Shown in pieces: positions 1 through 12,629 of a stretch of DNA of 64,000 bases (position 1 is its first letter; every line of letters starts with the position of its first letter). The notes under the pieces were generated by a model. It made no database searches. It saw only the letters and a program-made list of their open reading frames with translations, and had not been told where the DNA came from. Position numbers and translations under genes: made by a program. Source of the stretch: Anthostomella pinea (taxonomy: Eukaryota > Ascomycota > Sordariomycetes > Xylariales > Xylariaceae); contig CAUWAG010000003.1 of the NCBI GenBank assembly GCA_963556695.1, positions 8,432,001-8,496,000 of the forward strand. Reading direction: 5' to 3'.

Positions 1-648
1 GAGGAATTGGCGGCCGATATCTACATCGGCGTTGTGTATTATCAGCGGTTGCGACACATGGTCAATGACAAGTATCAAGTGAGGACGACGGGACCAGTGG
101 TGCCCACAACCGGCCAGCCAATCAAGGGTAGAAAGAGAGGAGGTGGTATTCGTGTAGGTGAGATGGAGCGGGATGCCCTGTTGGCGCACGGCACCGCGTT
201 CCTCCTGCAGGACCGTCTCCTGAACTGCTCCGACTACACTGTCTCGTGGATCTGCCGAAAGTGTGGCTCTTTCTTGTCAACACAACCAACGGTCTCGCCC
301 TTTGGTGGCAACAGAAAGAAGACTGTGAACACTGTCCGTTGTCGCAACTGTGCGACACGGCTTGACCAGATCCCGGATCTTGATTTCACCAAGCTTAGTG
401 GCGAGATATGGGAGGACGGGCAGGGAAACCAATGGACCGGCGGCGAAGAGACTACGAAGGTGGCGGTTCCCGGTGCTCTGAAGTATCTCGACGTGGAACT
501 GGCGGCCATGGGAGTGAAACTGAAGTACCGCGTCGACCCGAAGGACGCTCCACGAAAGGGACGGCTGATTAGAACCACATGGGAAAACATCCGTGGACTC
601 GGCAAAAGCGCGAACAAGGCACTGCCGGCTATTGCGGCGGCATCGTGA
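1..648 (+). CDS. RPA135: RNA polymerase I second-largest subunit, C-terminal part (5' end outside window)
   Basis: This is the C-terminal 215 residues of the second-largest subunit of RNA polymerase I, which transcribes rDNA in the nucleolus. The frame is open from base 1, so the gene starts outside the window. Seen: the invariant beta-subunit stretch around MVNDKYQVRTTGP, the GGGIRVGEMERDALLAHG block, and a C-terminal zinc ribbon with two CxxC pairs (CRKCG and CRNCA). The ribbon spacing and the extra residues around PFGGNRKKTVNTVRC fit the Pol I paralogue better than Pol II RPB2 or Pol III RET1. No intron is seen in this part. The stop is TGA at 646-648. Confidence 0.92.
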   Translation, partial: EELAADIYIGVVYYQRLRHMVNDKYQVRTTGPVVPTTGQPIKGRKRGGGIRVGEMERDALLAHGTAFLLQDRLLNCSDYTVSWICRKCGSFLSTQPTVSPFGGNRKKTVNTVRCRNCATRLDQIPDLDFTKLSGEIWEDGQGNQWTGGEETTKVAVPGALKYLDVELAAMGVKLKYRVDPKDAPRKGRLIRTTWENIRGLGKSANKALPAIAAAS

Positions 649-1642
649 CAGTTGAGAGCAGGTGACCCTTGCGAAGCATTGCATTGACGGAGTTTGTAGG
701 TTATCTAATTCAGACTGTGTAAAGGACTACGGGAACACAATGGAGATTTCGATTCAACTACCGCATTTGTATCTGTGACAGTCGAGCTATTGCCTTCGCT
801 AAAGAGGTAATATGGCAGAGCACACACCCGATGTGGCGGTTGGTCTGTCTCAGAAAGGGGTATGGTTTTGTGTGACGTGTGACGGGTATGCACAGCGCCG
901 GCTCGCAGAGAGACGTGCTTGGCTGCATCGGTCTGCCTCGTATAAACTCGATGTGTTTGCCACTGCTCCAATATACGGGGCAGAGTAGATTGCTAGTACT
1001 CGCCAGACACATTAGATATGTCTGATCCCATGAGTTTCTGGGTACCTTAAAGGTATGTTTGGTCAAGATGAGATGAAGAGATCGGAGCCCGAGCTGGAGG
1101 TGTCGTGTCAATTGTGGGCCATGAGTCGCTTAAAAGGGGGCGAAGAAGATGGCACTGGAAGTGTGGATGGTGAAGTCACGACCGCCCTCAGTCCCTCTCG
1201 TCCGCTCTTTCCCGAAGCAAGCCCTTGGGGCAACAGGCAGCTGATTCCATCCCATGTTACAAACGCCAACCCAGACCCTCATTTAATGTAGGCACCCTCT
1301 CCCTGTTAAGTTGTCTCGACTCTCCTCTTCTCCTCTTGCAAGCCCGAAAGCAGCAACAGGCCCGCCCTCATAATACCAATATCATTCACGCACACTCGTT
1401 TCGCCCAACAGCCCGTTCTCGCAAGAAACCGGGACAGGTCAGAGGTCATAGGTCAGACCTCACTTGTTTGTTCAACTGGCTCTACTCAGACCACCTTCCA
1501 TTAGATCCATGCCTGAGTGCCTGCCCAACACTGCTCGGCCTTCTCCTCGGCTGTACACCCAGACGCTCCGTCTCGTGCGTCTCCCCACCACTGTGGAATT
1601 GTCCGCACCCCAAAGGCAGAACCAACTCAAGTGATCGTCAGC
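649..1642. other. intergenic: RPA135 3' region and tyrosinase promoter
   Basis: No supported gene. A TATAAA-like sequence lies near 949, too far upstream to assign to the tyrosinase. A short GGTCAGA/GGTCATA repeat cluster lies near 1437-1460. Small open frames here lack family features and look fortuitous. Confidence 0.5.
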
Positions 1643-3744
1643 ATGGTGTTCATTCACAGACTTTTCCTTCTGTGCTCCTGTTTCCTTGTCGCCGCCTGTC
1701 TTGCCACCTACGATGGTCCTGGACAATACAACTACGGTGTCAACGCCCGCCTGCGACTTCGCAAACGGCAATACACCCAGTCGTTCATCGTGAGCAGCCT
1801 CCCCCGTATCGATGGCAAACCGCAGTTGAGAGTTGAGCTCCGAGATCTGGAAAAAGACGAGGACAAGTGGAATTTGTACCTTCTCGCTCTCAGCTGGATG
1901 CAGTACACGGACCAAGAGTCGCCCTTCTCGTGGTACCAAATCGCAGGTTGGTAGATATGCGACAGCATGGAACCGCCTAGGCACTGACATGTAGTAGGCA
2001 TTCATGGCGCGCCTGGCCTGACCTGGGCAGACGTCGAGCCGGTTCCCGGTAGCGAGAACACCGGTTACTGTACTCATGTGTCGATCCTCTTTCCGACTTG
2101 GCATCGACCCTACATGGCTCTTTACGAGGTATGTCGGTCGGCTGAGTCGTCCTATTAGATATGCCCTCGTCCTTCTCATATGCTAACCATGGGTTGACTT
2201 AGCAAACGCTCTACAACATCGTGCAATTCATTGCCACGCTGTACCCATCAGACCAGTTGGAGCGAATCCAGAAGGCAGCCGATGCCTTTCGTATGCCCTA
2301 CTGGGACTGGGCTGCCGCCCCTCCAGAAGGAGATAGTGTCCTCCCTCTGAGTGTTGGTGGCTCCCCCAACGTCGAGGTTTCTGGCCCAAATGGAGTCCAG
2401 GTCATATCGAATCCTCTCTTTAGCTACACATTCAAGCCATTCAACAGCTCTACATTCCCGGATGCACCCGTGAGTATCTTCTGTAGCTTGTTCTAGGGCG
2501 TGATTTTCGAGTGGCTGATCATAGCGTAGTACAATACCTGGAACGAAACAAAACGTGCTCCTCACCCCGAAACCGATCCCGGCGCCCTGTCAAATGACTC
2601 TTTTGTGGCACTCGCACTAGATAACCACCTGCCGAGTTACCAACAGCGGCTCTACAACCTGTTTGCAAACTACCCGGACTACACGAATTTCAGCAATGAG
2701 GCTTGGATTCCCTTCGGTGACCCTGGTACCCTTGATTCGATCGAGTCCCTGCACGATTCAGTCCACACTACCGGAGGCGGTGGATGGGGACATCTAGCCA
2801 TAATCGCATATTCTGCTTTCGACCCTCTGTTCTTCTTGCACCACGCCAACGTCGACAGAATATTTGCGATGTGGCAGGTCATCCACAACGGCTCATACGT
2901 GGTACCGACGCCGGCTGTCTACGGTTCCCATACAACATCTGCCGGGGATATACAAGATGTGGATACACCCCTTACGCCGTTCTTCTCCAACGAAACATCG
3001 TTCTGGACGTCGGACATGGCACGAGACCATGAGGTCTTTGGCTACACGTATGCCGAGGTTGTCAACAAGAACCGCACGGAAGTCATCACCGCGATCAATA
3101 GACTGTACACAACGTATAGTCCGGTTAACATGTCCATCAATAGCAGCCATACGCTGTCATCTCGAGCTGGAACCACAGCACGGGACCACAGACTCGCTCC
3201 AGACCATTCAGGACCTCTGAAGACCAAGGCTGCTAGATGGAATAGGCATACGTCAACTCACCCACCAATGGATGCAGTCTTCATCGACAACACTTATCGA
3301 GAATGGATTGCCAACGTCCAAGTCAACAAGCACGCAATGAACACCTCGTTCTCCATTCAGATCTTCCTGGGAGAAGCCCCCTCGGACTCCTCATCCTGGC
3401 CTATGGCCAAAAACCTGATAGGCACTCTTGGGGTATTCGCCAACAATGGTCCTCATGGTGGCATGCAGCAAGGCAAGGTCACCGGAGCTATTCCACTGAC
3501 ATCAGCACTCATGAGCGCCATTTCCGGAGGAGAAGTTGCGAGTTTGCGAGCAGGCGATATGGAGCCGTTCCTGAGTACCTACCTTGACTTGCGCGTGTCG
3601 CTCCTCGACGGTACTGTCGTTGATGCCACCGAGGTCGAGGGGCTTCGCGTCAGCATCGTCAGCTCATCCGTCACCGCACCCACCTCAGATGACAAGTTGG
3701 CAAAATGGGGTGCAGTTGAGACGCATTTTGATTTGTTTGCATAA
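1643..3744 (+). CDS. secreted tyrosinase (type-3 copper phenol oxidase)
   Basis: Predicted tyrosinase of about 638 aa. It oxidises monophenols and o-diphenols to o-quinones, giving melanin-type pigments. Inferred exons are 1643-1946, 1998-2128, 2203-2469 and 2530-3744; all junctions are GT-AG and keep frame. The N-terminus MVFIHRLFLLCSCFLVAAC looks like a signal peptide. CuA site: H104 (IHG), H128 in YCTH, and H137 in WHRPY. C126 two residues before H128 fits the Cys-His thioether of fungal tyrosinases. CuB site: H309 and H313 (HDSVH), then H338/H339 in FFLHHANVDR. The long tail after about residue 400 matches the C-terminal domain that fungal tyrosinases usually lose on activation. A Ser/Thr/Arg-rich linker around 3140-3270 is unusual but in frame. 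Confidence 0.9.
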
Positions 3745-6700
3745 CCTCATGCACCGCCAGTGTGGTCATATTCCAGGTTCAAGATTGTCACTACGAGGTC
3801 AAGGAATGTCCGTGGCGTTGCAGTCTATCTGTTTTGATTTCAAGATACATATTGGAAGCTTAGAAACGGTTGAACTTTGAGGAGTTGAGCTTGAGCTTGA
3901 GCTTGTAATTGTTGCTAATATCTAATATTCCGCCACCCTCGGACATACATAGACTTTGCAATTAGCCCGCATTTTCAATCGTAGTGCAAACCGTTCAAAT
4001 ATATGACTTGACTCCTGGAGTGACAAGAAGTGACGAGAAGTGCCGTGTTATGGAAGGAACTTTGAAGGCAACGTTGGTATTAGGGAATGTTCTGAGACGA
4101 TCGAGTCTGGACCCCTGACTCCTGACTCCTGACTCCTGAGGGATCAGTGCAAGATAACAAAGTATTCAGGGGTAAGTACCGTGGCGGAACAGTCACAGGA
4201 TGCGCTGCAAGCTCGACTGGGTTTCCAGCACGGTCCTCCGGTCCTCCGGCGACATCGAGGTCCGGCTGGGCGAGTCGATCGCTTCGCTCGGTCGAGGTGA
4301 TATATCATAATGTGACTGCCGTGTGCATCTGCCTGGAAGGCTCTTGCAACACGATCCGGCCTGGGCCAAAGGTCGTCTTCGACGATATCCGGGCATATGG
4401 CACAAATCAATCACACGAGGTTGTATTGGACCGAAAGATCGAGCACCTCTTGCACTGATGTCTCGGCTGGCCGACGCGACGACATGAGTCGTCTCTGTTG
4501 ACCTCATGGCTTGACGTACACAATGGGTGATATCTGAATAGGGGTCTGTCTGATAGGGATTGCGACACGGCAGATAACATCCATGCTCTTACGAGACTAG
4601 ACTGACTAAGTATGAATATTGATGTTATGGTGTCTGTGCCTGTCTTGGTACAAACAAGTACCCTCCACCAAGAGCCACGAGGCGCCTCTCGTAGGGCTAG
4701 TCCCCAGGTCTCCCCCGCGCCAGAGAGACGACGGACTGTTCGCTGAGTTGAGTTTATTGGTTTCGCTAGAGCCTAGACCAGTCCGTGGGCAGGTGTGAAC
4801 TATACATTGGCGCGTTTTGAAGACGGCGATCATGAGCGAGCCGTGCGCACGTGGCTATGATACAGACAGGTAGGTAGAAACGGTTCTCGCGACATTCGAC
4901 GCCTTGCCTTATCAGAGCAATATACCTAGCTCTTGGACGAACTCGGACGATGGGCGCTATGAGCAATCTAGCAGTGCCGGAGCCAATCCTCGGTCGTGCG
5001 GAAAAGGGGTGGGTAGATTGCTGCGTATGCTTTTGCTTGCTTGTTTTATCTATGGGTTAAGGGGTTGGAACATGGTACTAGATGCACTCTTGAACCATCA
5101 AGATAGGCTTATCCTTGGAGCATCCTGACGAAGTTGGCACCTCCAGAGCCTTTTAAACATGCGGGGAAAGCCTTGATGGGAGATTGAGATGGACGGTGGT
5201 TAGCTAGCCAGCCAGCCATATTGACCACGCAAATGGATGGATGTTGGTGACTGCCAATTGCATGCCGACTGCGTCGGCTCATTCATGTGTGACGACACTC
5301 GCCTGACCGAAAGATGCTAGAGCGGGCTATTGGCACACAGAACCGAGCGTGCGTCGCGGAAGTGGGCGAGGTTCGGACCATCGAGATGTGCTCGACGTCG
5401 CAGCGCCGACACACGAAGCAAGCCAACAGAAACAGAAATCAGATAGAGATGCCATGCTACCTACCCTCTCCCGCCTTCCTCATCAGGCTGGAGACGCACG
5501 GGCGGCCGTCCAGGACTGCGGGATGGATTGCCAGTGGCGTACGGTTCGCACCGGCATGGCTGCGGGAACGGTTGGGAGTTCACGTTGCGAAGGAAGAGAC
5601 ATGCAGCAGCAGCAGCAGCAGCAGCCGTTCGGCCGTTGGATGTCGAAAAACATCTTTCCACGTGCAAGTCGGAACCAACATGAAGTGGGAGATTTTCCAT
5701 GGGCCAAGGTATCAAAAGAAAAGAAACTGCGCGAGTTTGGGGCCATCCCGGGCCCTTCCCCTGCAAGAGGAATTCTGTACCCTGGATAGCCTGCTGCCTT
5801 CGCCTGATGCTTCGCTATCGGTTGCAACTCGAGAACACTAAGCCGCACCTTGGGTCCTCGAGGTCGTATCGTAAAACTGTACAACATTTGAATACATACG
5901 CGATGTGAACAGTATGCGGGGACGGGCAGACGAGGAGATGATGTACAAAGCGGTCAACAAAGTAACCAGGCACGCAGCAGACTGCCGCAAGAGGTAGCCT
6001 AGCCTCTCCATATCCCTCACCTCGTCATCTCTTTCTGTTCGATAAGGCTAGGGGAGTAGCTCTTCGACTGACTGACATAGACTGACTCTCTCGCGTCGAG
6101 AGTCACAGACCCGTCCTTACTATTACTAACCTTAGTCCTATCTCATATTCATTATCTCCTTACATGTGACCCCATCAAACATGTCAAATCATCAACCCAC
6201 ACAATAGGGTAGGGCCCGTGCTACTAGTCAGGAACTCGACCAGATAACGAAACGACGGGAGTTTAATTAGACCGTTGATCAATCGTGATGGAGCTGTGGA
6301 GTCGGTCTGTCGGTCCACGGGCCTCGGAGCTTTCTTTCTTTTTCGCATCAGACTTCATCAGACGATTTAGTCGACTGGTTGACCGCTTCATTGAAGTTCA
6401 AAGAGCGCAGCTTCTCATTTGCGGCCGAAACGCTGGCCGTGGGCGGTGTGATGATGATCAAGCCAGTCACCCCCTCGTTGCATCATCTACTGTGTATGGT
6501 CTGATGCCCGCAAGGCTGGTTGATGCTTTTTCCCATGTCGTTCCCGGACCGCTCGGTTCGCCCCAGATTCGAACATTCGCATGCTGGCTGGCATGGCACG
6601 AGTCGCACGACATACTAGTGTAGGCGAGACTCCAGTCCAGACGACTACTGTATAGTACTAGCATGCTGCCAAGAGGTATGTACACACAGCAAATACTACG

Positions 6701-7438
6701 CGCAGGATGGCAGGATGTACACGATCGGGTATCGCAGGTTACATGTACAGTGCTGGGCCTCCACTGCGCCCCCGGCCCCAGCGTGGGTGACATTATCGCG
6801 GGAGGCAGTGGAGGTCGGTCTCGTACTGGTTGGTAACAAGGTATACCTCGAAGACTGGAAGAGCAGAGTACGAGCGTACGTACATGCAGCGTTGAAGCAG
6901 GATAAGGAGAGCCCCACCATCAACGTCTTACAGCCCAGGCTGAGCGCCGGTGGCACGATCGTCGATAGCTGTGTCTATCGATACGCCTTGCCGCCCCCCG
7001 GCAGGAGGCAGAGGGAGGGTGATTGGCCGTCTTGGAAGTTGGAATTGCTTCTTCCAGGACAACCAGGACTAGTGTACTGTAGGTAGCACATCCCGGCGTC
7101 GCATCCCAGCATCCCATGATCCCTACAGGCTACCTATGATTCCCATCCCAGCATCCCATCCCCTGCCCATCCGACAGGAGACCAACCCTCGCATTAATCT
7201 ATTATTAATAACCACCTATTACGCGCATGTGTTCCGACCCATACTTGAATCATCTGACCCCCATCTCGACACCTCATCCTCCCGTCGACCCCAACTTTAC
7301 TCTCGACGGCCCTACTCAGGTTGCTATTACGCAACTTAATGGTAGACAGACACCCGGACGACGGTGTCCTCGATCCTCTCACCCAGCGGTCGCTATTAGA
7401 GAAGAGCCCTTCGCTGGGCTAGTCGCGTTGTTGCCAAC
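3745..7438. other. long intergenic region without supported gene
   Basis: About 3.7 kb between the tyrosinase and the ammonium transporter. Several open frames of 60-175 codons exist on both strands, but they overlap each other, show no family signature and run through low-complexity sequence, so I call none. Short tandem repeats: GAGCTT near 3888-3906, a 7-mer CTGACTC near 4117-4137, and (CAG)n at about 5603-5625. A (GATAG)-type inverted pair sits at 6963-6980 and is listed separately. Confidence 0.5.
6963..6980. promoter_or_regulatory. inverted GATA pair upstream of ammonium transporter
   Basis: CGATAG at 6963-6968 and its perfect reverse complement CTATCG at 6975-6980 are separated by 6 bases, about 460 bp before the transporter ATG. 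Each arm matches HGATAR, the site of fungal nitrogen GATA factors (AreA/NIT2). Ammonium transporter genes are known targets of these factors. Binding here is inferred only. Confidence 0.35.
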
Positions 7439-9302
7439 ATGGCCGTCCTCGAAGGCGTCGACCTCGACGCTCTGCCCTACATCGGCAAGTACCCATACAA
7501 TGGGACCATCGCTACCGGCGGTGATTCGCTCACCGAGGACCTGAACATATGGTACGAGGTGAGTCGCCGTTTCTCTCTTCCGTAAACCGAGCGACGGAAG
7601 AAGCCTGGGTCTGACAGTATGTCGCCAGAGTGGTGATATCGCCTGGATGATAACGTCTACGGCTTTGGTGCTGCTCATGATTCCTGGGGTCGGGTAAGCA
7701 CTGCACCAAATACCGTCCGATATCTGTTGTGCGACGATTGGCTCACCATCCATCCCCCAGCTTCTTCTACTCCGGCCTTGCGCGGCGAAAGTCGGCCCTG
7801 TCGCTGATATGGCTGTCCGTCATGGCAACGGCCGTCACCACCTTCCAGTGGTTCTTCTGGGGCTACTCGCTCACCTTTTCGCACTTCGCGAGCTCGTACA
7901 TCGGCGACTTGTCCAACTTCGGATTCAAGGACGTGCTGGCCCAACCATCCGTGGGATCCGCGCGCGTCCCTGACCTCCTCTTCGCCGTCTACCAGGGCAT
8001 GTTCTCGGCCATCACGGTCGCTCTTGCGACGGGTGCTGTGGCCGAGAGGGGGCGCATGTTGCCGTGTGTCATATTCATGTTCATCTGGTCGACCATCATC
8101 TATGATCCCATAGCTTGCTGGACGTGGAACCCCGCGGGATGGTCGAATAAGATGGGTGGTCTTGACTTCGCTGGTGGAACACCGGTCCATATTTCATCGG
8201 GCACAGCGGCACTTGCATGTAGGTCAACCTCTAGCCCTGACTTCCCAGATTCGCTCTTTTGATGTTTTGTCACTGCTGGCTCTCTCGAGGTGTTGAAGTG
8301 CCAAGGGCTGCCTTGGAGGCGCCCTGCTTACTGCATAGGACCATCTGCTGACCTGGGTCTTGACAGATTCGATGATGCTCGGAAGACGACGAGGTCATGG
8401 CACTCACGAGCTCAACTACAGACCCCATAACGTCACTCACATCGTCATTGGAACAGTCTTCCTGTGGGTTGGCTGGTTCGGGTTCAACGCTGGTAGTGCG
8501 CTCTCCGCAAACCTGAGGGCGGTCATGGCCGCAGTTGTGACCAACCTTGCGGCCTGTGTGGGTGGCATCACCTGGTGCGTTCTTGACTACCGACTGGAAC
8601 GGAAATGGTCGACGGTCGGGTTCTGCTCTGGTGTCGTTGCTGGCCTCGTGGCTATCACCCCAGGCTCAGGTGAGCTTTATCCCTTATTGCTAAGAAGAAC
8701 GTTGCGATTAACCTGTTTTAGGTTATGTCCCAGCATGGGCTGCAGTGCCATACGGAGTCCTCGGAGCCGGGTTCGCCAACTATGCGACCAAGCTCAAGTT
8801 CATCCTTCGGATCGACGACGCTTTGGATATCTTTGCCGTCCACGCCGTAGGTGGACTCGTTGGTAACATCTGCACCGCCTTCTTCGCCGCCGACTACATC
8901 GCGCACCTCGACGGCGTCACGGTCATCAAGGGAGGCTGGCTGAACCAGCACTGGATCCAGCTGGCGTACCAGCTGGCGGACTCGATCTGCGGCGGGGTCT
9001 ACTCGTTCGGGGGCACCTGCCTGATCCTCTTCGTGCTGAATCTGATACCCGGTCTGAAGATCCGCGCCAGCGAGGACGCCGAAATCTTGGGTATCGACGA
9101 TGCGGAGATCGGCGAGTTCGCGTATGATTATGTTGAGCTTACGAGGGAGGTGCTGAACGATGTCGAGAATGATGCTGGGAGTCGGTACTCGGCGGATCGA
9201 TCGGGCCACATGTCGTTTGACCCCCGGGAAAAGCACAGCATACCTTTGATGGACGCGCGGGCATACGCTGGACAATCGTCACAGCATGCCCATGCTCGGT
9301 GA
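7439..9302 (+). CDS. ammonium transporter, Mep/Amt family (Mep2-like His-His type)
   Basis: Predicted 508-aa plasma-membrane ammonium permease with about 11 transmembrane helices. Inferred exons: 7439-7558, 7629-7693, 7761-8218, 8367-8669, 8722-9302; phases agree at every junction. Seen: the Amt start region GDIAWMITSTALVLLMIPGV followed by GFFYSGL, the DPIACWTWNPAGW segment, and both pore histidines in GGTPVHISSG and DIFAVHAVGG. Having His at the first position, where the Mep1/Mep3 class has Glu, places it with Mep2-type high-affinity permeases, some of which act as ammonium sensors. The cytosolic tail (EDAEILGIDDAEIGEFAYDY) is the usual fungal acidic tail. Nitrogen repression through upstream GATA sites is plausible. 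Confidence 0.93.
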
Positions 9303-10129
9303 TCTTTCGTTGCGGTATATCACACATAATGGGAGAAGGGACTGGCGAATCCCAGTATCCTTCGATAGTAATAGGGTACTGGGATACTGGACGGAATGCG
9401 TTGGGAGCCGGATACTCATGAGATTGGGGAAAATCGGAAGGCGCGAAAGAGATGGACTGGTATACACTGGTCGTTCACTGTATGATACCCTGACAAGCTA
9501 CCTTTTATTTGTCCTTACCTTGTGTTATCACTTGGATACCACGGTCCTGGTTTGAAGATCAGATCAAGACAAACTGCTTTACGACCGACCACCCAGAAAC
9601 TATAGTTGCGGAGCATATGGACCTTACTGGCACCATTGATAAATTCGAGGGGTGTAGGGCGTATGTGTCAGATTTCAGAATGCTCTGTATAGGAAGAGCA
9701 AGAAGGGTAGTTGAAGGGGGTACCTTCCTACTTAAACGACCAGGGAAGTGACCTCTGACAGCTGTCAGGTAATCCCACATGATGACCAATGTACGGCTCA
9801 TAATAGCTCACAATAAGCGCTGAGCACGCATTTTGACAATATGATAGGTAGTTTGTCTTGATGGTTGCTCTCGAGTATTCCAAGCTGCCAGCTGCGCCAG
9901 CTGCTGTCAACTGCGCTGGGTCTATTGTTATTGTTGCCTAAGAGACCCGGAGAGGCAAGAGCAACCCAGACCTCATGCACTCCACCAAACGAAACGCGAA
10001 CACCCTGATCTCTGAACAAAACTAGGTACCTTACTTTTGCATCTTCAATACATTTCTCAGATGCGAACGCACCGCTTCTGTCAAAACGCCGCATAATCCG
10101 ACCGCCACTCCTGCGCTCCATCGCCGCTA
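9303..10129. other. intergenic
   Basis: 827 bp between the transporter and the family-X polymerase, holding the 3' and 5' regulatory regions. No further gene or RNA is recognised. Confidence 0.5.
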
Positions 10130-12629
10130 ATGGATCCCTCCCTCGCGGACAAGATCGCTTTCTTTAAGCGGATCGAGGCCACTCAGAATGGCGACGAGAA
10201 TGATGATCTGGGTGCCGAAGAGCAGGAGAAGAGACTGAAAAGCCAGTCTTTTCATCCCATCACCTCACGTATCGCTTCGCTCATTAATGTTGCTTCACTC
10301 AACCGTCAATATTATCCTGATGTTCTACGAAGAACCGCATCGGACCCCAACACGGTGACAAATGGGAATGGTGAAACCATCCTATTTAGCACTCCAAACG
10401 AGATTCATTACACAGAGCCCTCACGACTCACCACGAACCTGGTGTCAGAGGGGAACGGGGGAGAATACATCTTAACCACCACCCCAAATGATAATAGGGA
10501 ATCGTCCATGGGATTTCTTCAGGACGCCATGGATTCTGTTATACCTGAGACCACAAACCCTTTACGACGCACCACACACCCGCCATCAAGCCTGTTCAGA
10601 TCCGCCACCACATCACAGGCCGTTCCATCCCCCTCTGCCATCCTCGCCAAGCGGAAGCGGTCGAAGCCTGTGAAGAAAGTCCCGGAACCACAGCAGATCT
10701 TCAAGGACTTACGATTCTACTACATTCCCAACGACGACGTCAATCCTGCACGCAGACTGAGAATCGCCAAGGCCCTCGAATACGGCGCGACGTGGACGCA
10801 GAACCTAGCCGATGCCACACTCATCGTCGTGGACGAGAACTTGACGTATTCAGACATCAAACCCATCTTGGACAGCGACCCCATGTCGTCACAGAAAACT
10901 CTCGTAAACGCACGATACCCTCTTGAGTGCGTAACCCGACGTGAAGTCTTCAGCCCCAAGCTCAGCATAGAGCAAGGCCTATTCGGAGTTCCTGGTATTC
11001 CTCAGAAGTCGAAAGAGCCGGATGTTACACATCCTGCCTCACACGATTCTAATCTCTCCCTACAGGTCAAATCAAGACGGAAGGACCTGCCTGCGCCAGA
11101 CACACCTCGGAGCACAGATACTTCTCAAAGGAGCGAAGATATCGTCCGATCTTCTCATCCAGAAGAGGTCGATCCGCCGATGGAAACTCTTGGAGGTGAT
11201 CCGAAGAAACCACCATCTCAGTCGGCCAGCCAGCAACGCACTTCCCAAGCCACCACACACGATGACGCTCTTTCTCAATGCATTGGTGAAATTCGAGTCA
11301 ATCCCGCACTTTATAACGAACTTGAGGATGATGCCTCAGTGGCGAGCGGAGATGACTACGAGGATGTGTCTGATGTTGGCAACACTGAAGACGAACAGCC
11401 ACGGAAGAAAAAGGTCAGCCGGAAAGGTTTCAGATCTGACCAAAAGAATCCCGGATGGCAGGAGAAGTTCAAATGCATGAAAGGAGGGACGGTGAACTCG
11501 AAGAAGGAGAATCCGAATGCCAAGACTATGGAGCTACTCGAAGCCTGGAAGGCTGAGCGAGAGCTTCAAAGCGATGGCAAATGGAGGGCTCACTCGCTCA
11601 GGAAAGCAATTGCCACCCTTCGCCAGCAGCCTACGAAGGTAACTACGGCAGCGAAAGCTCGGCTGTTGCCCAATATCGGCGATGACATAGCGGACAAGAT
11701 CCACGAAATCGTCCAAACTGGTACCCTACGGCATCTTGAGGAAGCGCTCAGCAACCCTGATAGGGAAGTGCTTTCTGTGTTCTTGAACATCTATGACGTT
11801 GGCCAGTCTCGGGCCTACCAGTGGATTGCCAAAGGGTTTCGGACGCTGGACGACTTGAAGGCCAAAGCTGAGCTTTCCGCGAACCAGAGAGTCGTACGTA
11901 TAAAAACATCCCATTACAAGACCCTAAGGCTTGGTTTCGGGAACAAGTTTTGTTGTTCCCTTTCCTTCTCCATCTAGAAACTTGCCATACGGGTTTAAAG
12001 ACAGGATGTTAATGTACACGCAGGGGATCGAGCACTACGACGACCTGCTGACCCGCATTCCGCGGGCCGAGGTCGAGGCGCTGGGAAGCTGTGTCAAGAA
12101 AACCGCCAAGATCATCGATCCCAAGGTTGAGCTCATCATTGGGGGCAGCTATCGCCGGGGAGCAGATGACTCGGGCGACATTGATATGATCATAACGAAA
12201 CCAGGAACGTCAACCACACAGGACTTGGTGCCATTTCTGAATCGACTTGTTGATACGTTGACAGGTGAGGGCTTCTTGACGGTAGCGCTCGCGGCTCACA
12301 GGGACGGGTCGAGCATCGGCAGCAGCAAATGGCACGGCTGCTGCGTCCTGCCCGATAGCGCCTTTCCCGGCGCCAAGGAGGACTACCGGCCGGTCTGGAG
12401 ACGCATCGACCTGCTGCTGGTGCCGGAGACTGAGATGGGTGCTGCCCTGATCTACTTCACAGGCAACGACCTCTTCAACCGGAGCTTGCGACTGCTTGCG
12501 CGCAAGAAGGGCTTGAGGCTGAACCAGAGGGTGTTGTCGGGGCTGGGCGTGTCGGAAGGTCGGGACGAGCGGAAGATCTTTGAGTTGCTGGGTGTTCACT
12601 GGAGAGAGCCTCACGAGCGGTGGTGTTGA
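10130..12629 (+). CDS. family-X DNA polymerase (Pol lambda/Pol4-like) with BRCT domain
   Basis: Predicted 789-aa nuclear gap-filling polymerase for base-excision repair and end joining. Exon 1 is 10130-11893 and exon 2 is 12024-12629, with a 130-nt phase-0 intron; the join gives NQRV-GIEHYDD, matching the family's VGLKYYDD block. Domains: a disordered N-terminus with KRKRSK (possible NLS, about 174-179), a BRCT-like domain about 190-285, a Ser/Pro/acidic linker, then the 8-kDa and helix-hairpin-helix region about 455-588. The palm has GGSYRRG (about 628-634), the catalytic aspartates in SGDIDM (D640, D642), the third in RRIDLLL (about D717), and the FTGNDLFNRSLR thumb motif. The long linker is common in fungal members. 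Exact orthology (lambda, mu or Pol4) cannot be settled here. Confidence 0.9.

Noticed and set aside
5314..5841. 175-codon open frame containing a poly-Ser run
   Set aside because: It runs through a CAG microsatellite, overlaps frames of similar size on both strands and shows no domain.
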